DNA of 64,000 nt from DATKOF01 sp035524795 (GTDB taxonomy: Bacteria; Pseudomonadota; Gammaproteobacteria; Burkholderiales; SG8-41), in NCBI GenBank assembly GCA_035524795.1, contig DATKOF010000004.1:8898-72897 (forward strand), given 5' to 3'. Under the pieces are notes generated by a model. The model saw only the letters and a list, made by a program, of their open reading frames with translations. It ran no database searches and had not been told where the DNA came from. The position numbers and the translations under genes are program-made. Shown one piece after another: positions 37,643 through 46,893 of this stretch. How positions within the stretch are numbered: position 1 is the stretch's first letter; every line of letters begins with the position of its first letter.

Positions 37643-38095
37643 ATGGCGGACTGCGGATACCGGATAACAGCACCTGCGGCAGCGTTATTGGCGCTGATGA
37701 TGTCGGCGCTGACGTCGGTCGCTTACGCCGAAATCTGGGAGTGCGTGGACAAGGAAAGCGGCGCCAAGCGCTATACCAACATCAAGTCCGAGGCGCGCGG
37801 CTGTCGCGCGATGAATTTCGAGCCGGTCGTTGCAGCACCGCGTCGTTCGTTCCAGCGCACTGCGAATTTCCCCAGTGTCGATGACGATACCCAACGCCAG
37901 CGCGACGCCGACCGGCGCCGCATCCTGGATCTGGAACTGGCGCAGGAAGAACAGTTGCTCAGTGAAGCCAGAAAGCAGCTGGCGGAACAGGAGGCGGCGC
38001 GGACGGCGGGGCACCTCGATTCCTATCAGGACGCGGTCAAGTTGCACGAGGACAATATCGCCAGTCTCAAGAAAGAGATTGGAAACACCCGATAA
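37643..38095 (+). CDS. DUF4124 domain-containing exported protein
   Basis: 150-residue protein with a signal-type N terminus (hydrophobic AAALLALMMSALTSVAYA, then cleavage) and a DUF4124 domain (IWECVDKESGAKRYTNIKSE). The second half is a charged coiled coil (LELAQEEQLLSEARKQLAEQ). Two Cys residues in the DUF4124 part may be disulfide bonded. It is commonly found just before ntrB in related bacteria. Function unknown; probably periplasmic. Confidence 0.8.
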   Translation: MADCGYRITAPAAALLALMMSALTSVAYAEIWECVDKESGAKRYTNIKSEARGCRAMNFEPVVAAPRRSFQRTANFPSVDDDTQRQRDADRRRILDLELAQEEQLLSEARKQLAEQEAARTAGHLDSYQDAVKLHEDNIASLKKEIGNTR

Positions 38096-38212
38096 CGCGC
38101 CGAGTCCGGTGCGACCAGAAGTTTTCTTTTGATGGCCATGGTTTTCCGCAACGCCGGTCCTCCGGCCGCCCGCCTTCGGCTGGCGTGCTTTTTGCTCGAT
38201 ATCGGAGCGTAA

Positions 38213-39289
38213 GTGACGGATGCAGCATTCACCGGCCTCGATCTTCTGACGACGGCGGTTGTACTGGTCGGCGAAGGAGGAATCGTGCGTTATGCCAATC
38301 CGGCGGCGGAAAATCTGTTTGAACTGAGCAGCAGGGCGTTCGTGGGACATCCTGTCGACAAAATATTCGAGGACGACGGCGTGTTGCGCGCCACCATCGA
38401 CTATGCGCGCGCCAACCATTGCAACCATACCGAGCATGATTTCAGGCTCGGCGTTGCGGGACGCGAGCGCCTGCGGTTGAGCTGCACCGTATCGCCGATC
38501 GAATACGACGGCCAGCCCGACGGCGGGCAGCGCATGTTGCTGGAGTTCCGCCACATCGAGCAGCAGCTGCAGGTCGCGCATGAAGAGCGGCTGCTCGACC
38601 AGAGCCAAGCCAACCGCGAACTGATCCGCAATCTCGCTCACGAGATCAAAAACCCGCTCGGCGGGATTCGTGGCGCCGCGCAGCTGCTCGACCGCGAACT
38701 GGAGCGGCCCAATCTGCACGAATACACGCAGGTCATCATGAAGGAGGCCGACCGGCTGCAGTCGCTGATGGACCGGTTGCTGACGCCGCACCGTCTGTCG
38801 CAGATCGCTCCGCTCAACGTTCACGAGGTGCTCGAACGCGTGCGCAGCCTGATCCTGGCCGAATATCCGAGCGGCATAGAAATCCACCGCGATTACGACA
38901 CCAGTCTGCCGCTGCTCGACGGCGACAAGGAACAGCTGATCCAGGCCGTCCTCAACATTGCGCGCAATGCGGCGCAGGTGATGGCCGGTCAGGGCAGGAT
39001 CACGCTGCGGACGCGGATCGCCCGCCAGATCACGTTCGCGCGGCGACGCTACCGGCAGGCTCTGCGCGTGCAGATCAGCGACAACGGGCCGGGCATTCCC
39101 GAGGAAATCTGTGGCCGGATTTTCTATCCGCTGGTATCGGGGCGGGAGGGCGGCAGCGGTCTCGGACTGACGCTGGCGCAGACTTTCATCACGCAGCACC
39201 ACGGCACGGTCACTTTCGACAGCCGGCCGGGCGACACCACGTTCAGCCTGCTGCTGCCGATCGGTTACAGCGAAGGCGGGAAACCATGA
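38213..39289 (+). CDS. ntrB: Nitrogen regulation sensor kinase/phosphatase NtrB
   Basis: Soluble histidine kinase of 358 residues. An N-terminal PAS domain (about 1-115) is followed by the H-box NLAHEIKNPLGGIRGAAQLL with phosphorylated His143, and by an ATPase domain with N-box NIARNAAQVM, ISDNGPGIPEE and GGSGLGLTLAQ. It phosphorylates NtrC when nitrogen is limiting. Start GTG 38213 after GGAG. ATGA overlap with ntrC. Confidence 0.96.
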   Translation: MTDAAFTGLDLLTTAVVLVGEGGIVRYANPAAENLFELSSRAFVGHPVDKIFEDDGVLRATIDYARANHCNHTEHDFRLGVAGRERLRLSCTVSPIEYDGQPDGGQRMLLEFRHIEQQLQVAHEERLLDQSQANRELIRNLAHEIKNPLGGIRGAAQLLDRELERPNLHEYTQVIMKEADRLQSLMDRLLTPHRLSQIAPLNVHEVLERVRSLILAEYPSGIEIHRDYDTSLPLLDGDKEQLIQAVLNIARNAAQVMAGQGRITLRTRIARQITFARRRYRQALRVQISDNGPGIPEEICGRIFYPLVSGREGGSGLGLTLAQTFITQHHGTVTFDSRPGDTTFSLLLPIGYSEGGKP

Positions 39290-40692
39290 AGCCGGTCTGG
39301 ATCATCGACGACGACCGCTCGATCCGCTGGGTGTTCGAGAAGGCGCTGACGCGCGAGAACATCGCGTTCAAGACTTTCGCCACCGCTGACGAGGCGCTGG
39401 CGATGCTCGACAGGGAAACGCCGCAGGTGATGGTCAGCGACATCCGGATGCCGGGCGAATCCGGACTCGAGCTGCTGCAGCAGGCGAGACAGCGCCATCC
39501 CCAGCTGCCGGTCATCATCATGACCGCGTATTCCGATCTTGAAAGCGCGGTCGCCGCGTTCCAGGGCGGCGCCTATGAATATCTGCCGAAGCCGTTCGAC
39601 GTCGACCACGCGGTCGAACTGATCCGGCGCGCGATGGAGGAAAGCCTGCGGCGAACCGAAGTGCCGGAAAGTCCGGACAGCGAGCCGGAGATTCTCGGCC
39701 AGGCGCCGGCGATGCAGGAAGTGTTTCGCGCGATCGGCCGGCTGTCGCAGTCGCAGGCAACGGTGATGATCACCGGCGAATCGGGCACCGGCAAGGAACT
39801 GGTGGCGCGCGCGCTGCACCGGCACAGCCCGCGCTCGGCCAAGCCGTTCGTCGCGATCAACACCGCCGCGATTCCGAAGGATCTGCTCGAGTCCGAACTG
39901 TTCGGCCACGAACGCGGCGCATTCACCGGCGCGCAGAGCATGCGGCGCGGACGGTTCGAGCAGGCCGATGGCGGCACGCTGTTTCTCGATGAAATCGGCG
40001 ACATGCCTTCCGATCTGCAGACACGCCTGTTGCGAGTATTGTCCGACGGACAGTTCTACCGCGTCGGCGGCCATCAGCCGATCAAGGCCAATGTGCGCGT
40101 GATCGCAGCGACCCATCAGGATCTCGAAGCGCGCGTCAAGCAGGGGCTGTTCCGCGAGGATCTGTTCCACCGCCTGAACGTGATCCGGCTGCGGTTGCCG
40201 GCGCTGCGCGAGCGGCGTGACGACATTCCGCTGCTGGCCAGGCATTTTCTGGCCAAGAGTGCGCGCGAACTCGGCGTCGAGACTAAACGCCTGTCGGAAA
40301 CAGCGATGAAATTTCTGGCGACTCAGGATTTCCCCGGCAACGTGCGCCAGCTCGAAAACCTGTGCCATTGGCTGACGGTAATGGCGCCGGGCGTCAATGT
40401 CGAAGTCAAGGACCTGCCGCAGGAGCTGCGCATCGAGAGCGCCGCCGTGGCGACGGAGCAGGACTGGGTCAGCGCGCTGGAAAGGGAAGTCGCCGGCGCG
40501 CTCAACCGCGGCGAATCGGGATTGATGGACGCGCTGGGGCCGCAGTTCGAGAAGGCGCTGATCATGCGCGCGCTTGCCCATACCGGCGGCCGGCGCATCG
40601 AGGCCGCGCAATTGCTGGGGCTTGGCCGCAACACGCTGACGCGCAAAATCCAGGAGCTCGGGATCGATGCCAGCCGGGAGCGCGGCGACTGA
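39286..40692 (+). CDS. ntrC: Nitrogen regulation response regulator NtrC (sigma-54 activator)
   Basis: 468-residue activator: receiver domain with phospho-acceptor Asp52 (VSDIRMPGESG), central AAA+ domain with GESGTGKE (Walker A) and the sigma-54-contacting GAFTGA loop, and a C-terminal Fis-type helix-turn-helix (RIEAAQLLGLGRNTLTRKIQ). It should activate the promoter found in front of glnA. It ends tail to tail with the exonuclease III gene. Confidence 0.97.
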   Translation: MKPVWIIDDDRSIRWVFEKALTRENIAFKTFATADEALAMLDRETPQVMVSDIRMPGESGLELLQQARQRHPQLPVIIMTAYSDLESAVAAFQGGAYEYLPKPFDVDHAVELIRRAMEESLRRTEVPESPDSEPEILGQAPAMQEVFRAIGRLSQSQATVMITGESGTGKELVARALHRHSPRSAKPFVAINTAAIPKDLLESELFGHERGAFTGAQSMRRGRFEQADGGTLFLDEIGDMPSDLQTRLLRVLSDGQFYRVGGHQPIKANVRVIAATHQDLEARVKQGLFREDLFHRLNVIRLRLPALRERRDDIPLLARHFLAKSARELGVETKRLSETAMKFLATQDFPGNVRQLENLCHWLTVMAPGVNVEVKDLPQELRIESAAVATEQDWVSALEREVAGALNRGESGLMDALGPQFEKALIMRALAHTGGRRIEAAQLLGLGRNTLTRKIQELGIDASRERGD

Positions 40693-40705
40693 CGCCGGTT
40701 ACAGA

Positions 40706-41473
40706 TTACAGATCGAGATCGACGACGACCGGCGCGTGATCGGACGGCCGCTCGGATCGGCGCGGCTCGACATCGATCGTGCACGTTCGGCAGCGCGTGG
40801 CAAGGGTGCCGCTCAACAGCACGTGATCGATGCGCAGACCCATCCTGCGCTTGAAGGCGTTCATCCGGTAATCCCACCAGGTGAATGAACGCTCGGGCTG
40901 GTCGAACAGCCGGAAACTGTCCTTGAGGCCGAGCGCCAGCAGTTCCCGGAACGCCGCGCGTTCCGGCGCGCTGAACAACACCTGGTTTCCCCACGCCTGC
41001 GGATCATAGACATCGCGTTCGTCGGGCGCGATATTGAAATCGCCGGCGACCGCGAGATAAGGATGGCGCGTCATTTCCTGTTTCAGCCAGGCGGTCGCGG
41101 CGGCGAGCCAGTTGAGCTTGTAGCGGTATTTGTCCGAGCCGACGCTCTGACCGTTCGGCACGTAAAGACAGACCACGCGCAGTTGTCCGATGCTGGTCGC
41201 CAGCACGCGTTTCTGTTCATCGGCGAAAGCGGGAATCGCGGTCAGCGGCTCCACCGCTTCGGAGCGGCTCAGGATCGCGACGCCGTTATAGGTCTTCTGT
41301 CCGTTGTAGAGCGGGTGATAACCCGCCTCCCTGACCGCGGCGGCCGGAAACGAGCCGTCTTCCAGCTTGGTTTCCTGCAGGCAGACGATGTCGGGTCGTG
41401 TGCCGTCGAGCCAGGTCAGCAGCTGCGGCAGCCGGACTTTCAGCGAGTTGACATTCCACGTTGCGAGCCGCAC
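40706..41473 (-). CDS. xthA: Exodeoxyribonuclease III
   Basis: AP endonuclease/3' exonuclease of base-excision repair, 255 residues. The GTG start at 41473 gives the family N terminus VRLATWNVNSLKVRLPQLL; a longer open frame up to 41557 overlaps the next gene and has no family match. CLQETKLED contains the metal-binding Glu, VAGDFNIAPDERD the Asp/Asn pair, and RPSDHAPVVVDL the C-terminal Asp-His. Confidence 0.95.
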   Translation of the reverse strand: MRLATWNVNSLKVRLPQLLTWLDGTRPDIVCLQETKLEDGSFPAAAVREAGYHPLYNGQKTYNGVAILSRSEAVEPLTAIPAFADEQKRVLATSIGQLRVVCLYVPNGQSVGSDKYRYKLNWLAAATAWLKQEMTRHPYLAVAGDFNIAPDERDVYDPQAWGNQVLFSAPERAAFRELLALGLKDSFRLFDQPERSFTWWDYRMNAFKRRMGLRIDHVLLSGTLATRCRTCTIDVEPRRSERPSDHAPVVVDLDL

Positions 41474-41493
41474 GCGGGATTTTGAAATAGGTT

Positions 41494-41982
41494 CTATTGT
41501 CCGGCACCTGTTGCCGGCGCGTTCGGATAGCCGGCGGCGCTGAGTGCGTCGTCCCATTCCGAAGCGAGGTATCCCCTCAGCGTCTTCAGGCTGCCGACCA
41601 CCAGCAACGGCACCTGCAGGCTGCCGCCGCTCAGTTTCTTGAAGTTCTCGGCCTCATCCGGAGTCTGCGGATTTTTTTCGGTGTAGGGAATGCCGCGTTT
41701 CTTCAGGTGCGAGCGCGCGTCGTTGCAGGGTTCCCCGCAGTCGGCGGTTGCATACAGCGTCAGCGGGAAATTTTTCACCGCCTGTTGCATGCCATAGGAA
41801 AGGCCGCCGGTCTGGATGGTATTGCCGCCGAGACTTTTCTGCTCGACGTTCTTGATGCTGGACGGGGGCGGATAAGGCGTGTAGTTGACGACGCCGTTTT
41901 CGTCGACCCAGCGGTACATGTCGGCTGCACCGGCCACGCCCGCCATCAGCGACAACAGCAAAAACGCCGGTATTTTTTTCAT
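41494..41982 (-). CDS. Exported DUF4124-glutaredoxin-like protein
   Basis: 162 residues: signal peptide (KKIPAFLLLSLMAGVAGA), a short DUF4124 segment (MYRWVDENGVVNYTPYPPP) and a glutaredoxin-type thioredoxin fold. The redox motif is CGEPC in LYATADCGEPCNDARSHL, with the downstream cis-Pro in LQVPLLVVG. It likely works in the periplasm, where such a domain could shuffle or reduce disulfides. Its start is 20 bases upstream of the xthA start, so the two probably share a transcript. Confidence 0.85.
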   Translation of the reverse strand: MKKIPAFLLLSLMAGVAGAADMYRWVDENGVVNYTPYPPPSSIKNVEQKSLGGNTIQTGGLSYGMQQAVKNFPLTLYATADCGEPCNDARSHLKKRGIPYTEKNPQTPDEAENFKKLSGGSLQVPLLVVGSLKTLRGYLASEWDDALSAAGYPNAPATGAGQ

Positions 41983-42045
41983 TGCGGTTCCCCGATTGGC
42001 CCTGACGAATTCAACACGGTATCACGATTCCCGGCAGATCATCGA

Positions 42046-44085
42046 TCATGCGCCTGCCGCCATGCCGTGATGGCGCAGCAGGGCGTCGATGCGGGGCTCG
42101 CGCCCGCGGAAAGCGACGAACGATTCGAGCCCGGAACGACTGCCGCCGACGGCCAGGATTTCATCGCGGAAGCGCGCGCCGGTCGCGGCGTTGAGCACGC
42201 CGTTTTCCTCGAACAGGCTGTAAGCGTCGGCCGACAGCACCTCCGCCCATTTGTAGCTGTAGTAGCCCGCTGCGTAACCGCCGGCGAAGATGTGGCTGAA
42301 GCTTTGCGGGAAACGGTTGAACGCGGGCGGGACGATGACGGCAACCTGCTTCCGGATTTCGGCAAGCAGCGCGGCGACGGACTGCCCGCCGCCGGGGACG
42401 AAATCGCGGTGCAGCTGCATGTCGAACAGCGCGAATTCGATCTGGCGCAGCGTGTGCAGCCCGCTCTGGAAATTCTTTGCCGCGAGCATTTTGTCGAACA
42501 GGGCTTTCGGCAGCGGCGCGCCGCTGTCGACATGCCGCGTCAGCGGCGCGAGCACCTCCCATTCCCAGCAGAAATTTTCCATGAACTGGCTCGGCAGTTC
42601 GACCGCGTCCCATTCGACGCCGTTGATGCCGGACACGCCGAGTTCGTTGATCTGCGTCAGCAGATGGTGCAAGCCATGACCGAATTCGTGGAACAGCGTG
42701 ATCACTTCATCGTGCGTGAACAGCGCCGGTCTGCCGCCGGCCGGCGGCGAGAAATTGCAGTTCAGATAGGCGATCGGCGCTTGGACGCCGCACGCGGTGC
42801 GCCGCCGCGCGATCGCATCGTCCATCCACGCGCCGCCGCGCTTGGACGGCCGCGCGTAGAGGTCGACATAAAAGCCGCCGACGGGATTCCCCGCGCGGTC
42901 GCGGATCGCGAAGAAGCGCACGTCGGGATGCCATTGCGGCGCGTCCGCCGCTTCGATCCTGATCCCGTACAGCGTTTCGACCAGCCGGAACATGCCGGGC
43001 AGCACCGTCGTTTCCGGCAGATACTGGCGGATTTCCTGCTCGGAAAAATCGTAGCGCGCGATGCGCAGCTTTTCCGAAGCGTAGGCGAGGTCCCACGCCT
43101 GCGGGTCGTCGAGTCCGAGCCGGTCGCGCGCGAACTGCCTGAGTTCGGCGAGATCGCGTTCGGCGAACGGCCGCGCGCGCGCCGCGAGTTCATCGAGGAA
43201 GTCCACCACCTGCTGCGGCGACGCCGCCATTTTGGTCGCCAGCGAATATTCGGCGTAATTCGCGAAGCCGAGCAGCCGCGCGAGCTCGCGCCGTAGCGCG
43301 ACGATTTCGTCGATCAGCGCGGTGTTGTCCCATTCCGGTTTGCCGAATTCGGAGGCGCGCGTCGCATAGGCGCGGTACATCAGTTCGCGCAGCGCCCGAT
43401 CATCCGCATACTGCATCACCGGCAGGTAGGACGGCGCGTGCAGCGTGAATTTCCAGCCGGTTTTGCCGTCGGCCTGCGCGGCCGCGGCCGCAGCGGCAAG
43501 ATCGTCCGGCGGAATGCCGGCGACGGTCGTCGCGTCCTCCGTGTAATGGGCGAACGCATTGGTCGCGTCGAGCAGGTTGTCGGAAAAGCGCGCCGACAGT
43601 TCGGCCAGCCGCTCGCGGATTGCGGTGAAGCGCGTCTTTTCCGGAGGCGGCAGTTCGGCGCCGCCGAGCCGGAAATCGCGCAGTTCATTGTCGATGATCT
43701 TGCGCCGGGCGGGATTGAGTCCGGCGAATTCCGGCGCCGCCTTCAGCGCCCTGAATCTTTCGAACAGCCCCGCGTGCTGCCCGAGTTCGGTGTAGTACTG
43801 GGTGATCTTCGGCAGGTTTGCGTTATAGGCGCCGCGCAGTTCGGGGCTGTTCATCACCGAATTCAGATGGCTGACCTGTCCCCACGCGCGGTGCAGCCGG
43901 TCATTGGCGTCCTCGAGCGGCTCCACGAAATCGTGCCACGTCGGCGGCGTCTCGGGGCGCGCGAGGCGCGCGATCAGCGCACGGTTGGCGGCGAGCAGTT
44001 CATCGACCGCCGGGGCCACGTACTCGGGCCTGAAATCGGCAAAGCGCGGCAGTCCCGAAAAATCGAGCAGCGGGTTCGGATGCAT
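42046..44085 (-). CDS. prlC: Oligopeptidase A (M3 family metallopeptidase)
   Basis: Cytoplasmic zinc oligopeptidase that degrades short peptides, including cleaved signal peptides. 679 residues from ATG 44085, the N terminus (MHPNPLLDFSGLPRFADF) matching the family; an upstream ATG at 44124 would add 13 residues. The zinc motif is LFHEFGHGLHHLL, with the third ligand Glu in the segment about 25 residues later (SGINGVEWDAVELPSQFMEN). C-terminal YYSYKWAEVLSADAYSLFEE is also typical. Confidence 0.96.
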   Translation of the reverse strand: MHPNPLLDFSGLPRFADFRPEYVAPAVDELLAANRALIARLARPETPPTWHDFVEPLEDANDRLHRAWGQVSHLNSVMNSPELRGAYNANLPKITQYYTELGQHAGLFERFRALKAAPEFAGLNPARRKIIDNELRDFRLGGAELPPPEKTRFTAIRERLAELSARFSDNLLDATNAFAHYTEDATTVAGIPPDDLAAAAAAAQADGKTGWKFTLHAPSYLPVMQYADDRALRELMYRAYATRASEFGKPEWDNTALIDEIVALRRELARLLGFANYAEYSLATKMAASPQQVVDFLDELAARARPFAERDLAELRQFARDRLGLDDPQAWDLAYASEKLRIARYDFSEQEIRQYLPETTVLPGMFRLVETLYGIRIEAADAPQWHPDVRFFAIRDRAGNPVGGFYVDLYARPSKRGGAWMDDAIARRRTACGVQAPIAYLNCNFSPPAGGRPALFTHDEVITLFHEFGHGLHHLLTQINELGVSGINGVEWDAVELPSQFMENFCWEWEVLAPLTRHVDSGAPLPKALFDKMLAAKNFQSGLHTLRQIEFALFDMQLHRDFVPGGGQSVAALLAEIRKQVAVIVPPAFNRFPQSFSHIFAGGYAAGYYSYKWAEVLSADAYSLFEENGVLNAATGARFRDEILAVGGSRSGLESFVAFRGREPRIDALLRHHGMAAGA

Positions 44086-44155
44086 GGCGTGGAATTCGGA
44101 TGGCGTATGGCGGTTCATTTCCATGGATGTCGGCGTCCGCGGAAGGTTCCGCGGC

Positions 44156-45433
44156 CTAGCGGCTTTCGTATACGAACTGTCCCTCGATCAGGGTATGGCG
44201 CACCTTGCCTTTGATTTCAAGTCCGGTGAAAGGCGTATTTTTGCCCTGGCTGCGCAGCGTGGCCGGCCCCACTTTCCAGTACTGCTGCGGGTCGAACACG
44301 CAGAGATCGGCGGCTGCGCCGGTTTTGATGCGGCCGGCATCGATGCCGAGAACGCGCGCGGGGTCGCAGGTGACGCGCGCCAGCCCCTGCGCCAGCGGCA
44401 GCCGGCTTTCCTCGATCCATTTCAGCGCCAGCGGCAGCAGCAGTTCGACGCCGGTCGCGCCGGCCTCGGCCTCGTCGAACGGCAGCTGTTTGGCGTCGTC
44501 GTCGACCGGCGCGTGGTCGGAGCACAGCGCGGCGGCGGTGCCGTCGGTGAGCGCGGCGCGCAGCGCGTCGCGGTCGCGCAGGCTGCGCAGCGGCGGCGTC
44601 AGCCGGCAGTTGGGATCGAAATAACCGATGTCCATTTCGCTCAGATGGGCGTGATGGATCGCCACGTCGCAACTGATATTGAAACCCTGTTGCTGCGCCG
44701 CGCGCACCATCTCCACGCCCTGCGCGCTCGACAGCCGGCACAGGTGCACGCGCGCACCGATCTCGCGCACCAGCAGCAGGATCGTTTCCAGCGCCGCGGT
44801 TTCGGCGCACACCGGAATCGCCGGCAGGCCGAGGCGTGTCGCGACCTGGCCGTCATGCGCGACGCCGCCGCGCGCGAGCCATGCTTCCTGCGGACGCAGC
44901 CATACCGGAAAATCGAACGTCGCCGCGTACTGCAACGCGCGCAACAGCAGCTGGGTGTCGGTCAGCGGCGCATCGGCGTGCGAAAACGCGACGCAGCCGG
45001 CGTCGGTCAGTTCACCCATTTCCGTCAATTGTTCGCCCTTGAGGCCGACCGTCAGCGCGCCGACCGGATAGACGCGCGCCTGGTTCAGGTTCTTGGCGCG
45101 AAACTTGAGCATCTCGACCAGCCCCGGCTCGTCGAGCGGCGGATCGGTGTCGGGCGGGCAGGCGAGGCTGGTGACGCCGCCGGCGACCGCGGCGCCCATT
45201 TCCGATTCCAGCGTCGCCATGTACTCGAACCCCGGCTCGCGCAGCCGCACTGCAAGATCGACCAGCCCCGGACAGACCACCAGTCCGGCGGCGTCGAGTG
45301 TGCGGTTGGCGGTGAAGCCGGCCGGCGCTGCGCCGAGCGCGACGATCTTGCCGGCGCCGATAAAGACGTCCTGCTTCGCGTCCGTTCCGCTCGCGGGGTC
45401 GATCACGCGGCCGTTCTTGATGTGTATCTTCAT
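44156..45433 (-). CDS. Dihydroorotase homologue lacking metal ligands (PyrC-like, PyrX type)
   Basis: Amidohydrolase-fold protein of 425 residues directly after pyrB. Active type I dihydroorotases have DLHVHLREPG; here it is DLAVRLREPG, so both metal-binding His are lost (Ala61, Arg63). The later HxCHVS motif reads HLCRLSS, losing a further ligand, while the CSDHAP segment remains. It should therefore be catalytically inactive. In Pseudomonas a similar non-catalytic PyrC-like protein is needed to assemble aspartate transcarbamoylase, and this one probably does the same with PyrB. A genuine pyrC would then be elsewhere in the genome. Confidence 0.9.
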   Translation of the reverse strand: MKIHIKNGRVIDPASGTDAKQDVFIGAGKIVALGAAPAGFTANRTLDAAGLVVCPGLVDLAVRLREPGFEYMATLESEMGAAVAGGVTSLACPPDTDPPLDEPGLVEMLKFRAKNLNQARVYPVGALTVGLKGEQLTEMGELTDAGCVAFSHADAPLTDTQLLLRALQYAATFDFPVWLRPQEAWLARGGVAHDGQVATRLGLPAIPVCAETAALETILLLVREIGARVHLCRLSSAQGVEMVRAAQQQGFNISCDVAIHHAHLSEMDIGYFDPNCRLTPPLRSLRDRDALRAALTDGTAAALCSDHAPVDDDAKQLPFDEAEAGATGVELLLPLALKWIEESRLPLAQGLARVTCDPARVLGIDAGRIKTGAAADLCVFDPQQYWKVGPATLRSQGKNTPFTGLEIKGKVRHTLIEGQFVYESR

Positions 45434-45437
45434 CGCG

Positions 45438-46394
45438 TCAGTTGCCCATCAGTATGCTCATCACCGCCATCCGGATCGCGATGCCGAACGTGACCTGCGG
45501 CAGGATCACCGACTGGCGGCCGTCGGCGACGTCGGAATCGATCTCGACGCCGCGGTTCATCGGCCCCGGGTGCAGCACGATCGCGTCCGTCTGCGCCAGC
45601 GCCAGCTTGTCGGCGGTCAGGCCGTAGAACTTGAAGTATTCCTGCGGCGACGGCAGGAACGCGCCCTGCATGCGCTCGTTCTGCAGCCGCAGCATCATCA
45701 CGACATCGACGTCTTTCAGCCCCTTCGCCATATCGTGATGGACGTGGACGCCGAGAGTCTCGACGTGCGTCGGCAGCAGCGTGCGCGGTGCGACGACGCG
45801 GATTTCAGGCACGCCGAGCGTTGCCAGCGCGTGGATCTGCGAGCGCGCGACGCGCGAGTGCAGGATGTCGCCGACGATCGCCACGCGCAGGTTCGTGAAA
45901 TCCTGTTTGTAGTGGCGGATCGTGAACATGTCGAGCAGCGCCTGCGTCGGATGCGCATGGCGTCCGTCGCCGGCGTTGATGACGTGGATGTCGGGGCCGA
46001 CATGGCGCGCAATCAGGTGCGGCGCGCCGCTTGAGCCGTGACGCACGACGAACATGTCGGCCTGCATCGCGGCGAGGTTGGCGACGGTGTCGAGGATGCT
46101 CTCGCCCTTGGCGTGCGACGACAGGTTGACTGCGAGGTTGATGACGTCGGCCGACAGCCGCTTGGCGGCGATCTCGAACGTGGTGCGGGTGCGGGTCGAC
46201 GGCTCGAAGAACAGGTTGAAGATCGTCTTGCCGCGCAGCAGCGGTACTTTTTTGATTTCGCGCCCGGTGACGCCGACGAACGACTGCGCGGTATCGAGGA
46301 TCTGCAGCAGGATCGCGGCCGGCAGGCCGTCGATCGACAGCAGGTGATGCAGTTCGCCGTTTTTGTTGAGCTGCGGGTTGCGGTCGAGGAACAT
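45438..46394 (-). CDS. pyrB: Aspartate carbamoyltransferase catalytic subunit
   Basis: Second step of pyrimidine synthesis: carbamoyl phosphate + aspartate to carbamoyl aspartate. 318 residues. The carbamoyl-phosphate motif FEPSTRTRTTFE is intact, as are the mobile loop SSHAKGESILDT and the aspartate-side HPGPMNRGVE. No regulatory pyrI is next to it; the dihydroorotase-like partner follows four bases on. Gene order matches the Pseudomonas-type pyrR-pyrB-pyrX operon. Confidence 0.97.
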   Translation of the reverse strand: MFLDRNPQLNKNGELHHLLSIDGLPAAILLQILDTAQSFVGVTGREIKKVPLLRGKTIFNLFFEPSTRTRTTFEIAAKRLSADVINLAVNLSSHAKGESILDTVANLAAMQADMFVVRHGSSGAPHLIARHVGPDIHVINAGDGRHAHPTQALLDMFTIRHYKQDFTNLRVAIVGDILHSRVARSQIHALATLGVPEIRVVAPRTLLPTHVETLGVHVHHDMAKGLKDVDVVMMLRLQNERMQGAFLPSPQEYFKFYGLTADKLALAQTDAIVLHPGPMNRGVEIDSDVADGRQSVILPQVTFGIAIRMAVMSILMGN

Positions 46395-46395
46395 G

Positions 46396-46893
46396 CTATT
46401 TTTTCTCCCGCAGCGCGAAGCGCAGCCGGCCGTTTTCCTGTTCCAGATCGACGCTGTAGCGCGCCGGCACCTCGAGTGTTGCGCCGAGAAACTGGGCGGC
46501 GATCGGCAGTTCGCGGCCGCCGCGGTCGATCAGCGCCGCGAGCCGGATCGAGCGCGGCCGGCCGTAGTCGAACAGTTCGTTCATCGCGGCACGGATCGTG
46601 CGTCCGGTGTAGAGCACGTCGTCGACCAGGATCAGATCGCGACCTTCGACTTCGAAAGGAATGTGCGACGACTGTACCGCGTGCTTCAGTCCCTCGGCGT
46701 CGAAATCGTCGCGGTAGAACGAAACATCGAGCGCGGCGGGCGGCACCGTGCAGCGCAGCGCGGTGTGCAGCCGCTCGGCGATCCAAACGCCGCCGGTGCG
46801 GATGCCGACCAGCCCGGCGGCGGACGATACCTGCGGCCGCATCTGGTCGATCAGCGCGGTCACCAGCCGCTCGGCGTCGGGCAGCTGGATCAT
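46396..46893 (-). CDS. pyrR: PyrR, uracil phosphoribosyltransferase/regulatory protein homologue
   Basis: PRTase-fold protein, 165 residues from ATG 46893, coupled by ATGA to ruvX. PRPP-binding signature is DLILVDDVLYTGRTIRAAM. GIRTGGVWIAERL is the PyrR N-terminal loop. In Gram-positives PyrR controls attenuation; in proteobacteria it is thought to act chiefly as a uracil phosphoribosyltransferase or accessory regulator. No attenuator hairpin was recognised between pyrR and pyrB, which are only one base apart. Confidence 0.92.
   Translation of the reverse strand: MIQLPDAERLVTALIDQMRPQVSSAAGLVGIRTGGVWIAERLHTALRCTVPPAALDVSFYRDDFDAEGLKHAVQSSHIPFEVEGRDLILVDDVLYTGRTIRAAMNELFDYGRPRSIRLAALIDRGGRELPIAAQFLGATLEVPARYSVDLEQENGRLRFALREKK

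Noticed and set aside
42006..43296. Long + strand open frame antisense to prlC
   Set aside because: No recognisable motif, and prlC has the intact HEFGH zinc site on the other strand.
46393..46396. PyrR attenuation site between pyrR and pyrB
   Set aside because: The genes are one base apart, leaving no room for an antiterminator/terminator pair; none is visible upstream of pyrR either.
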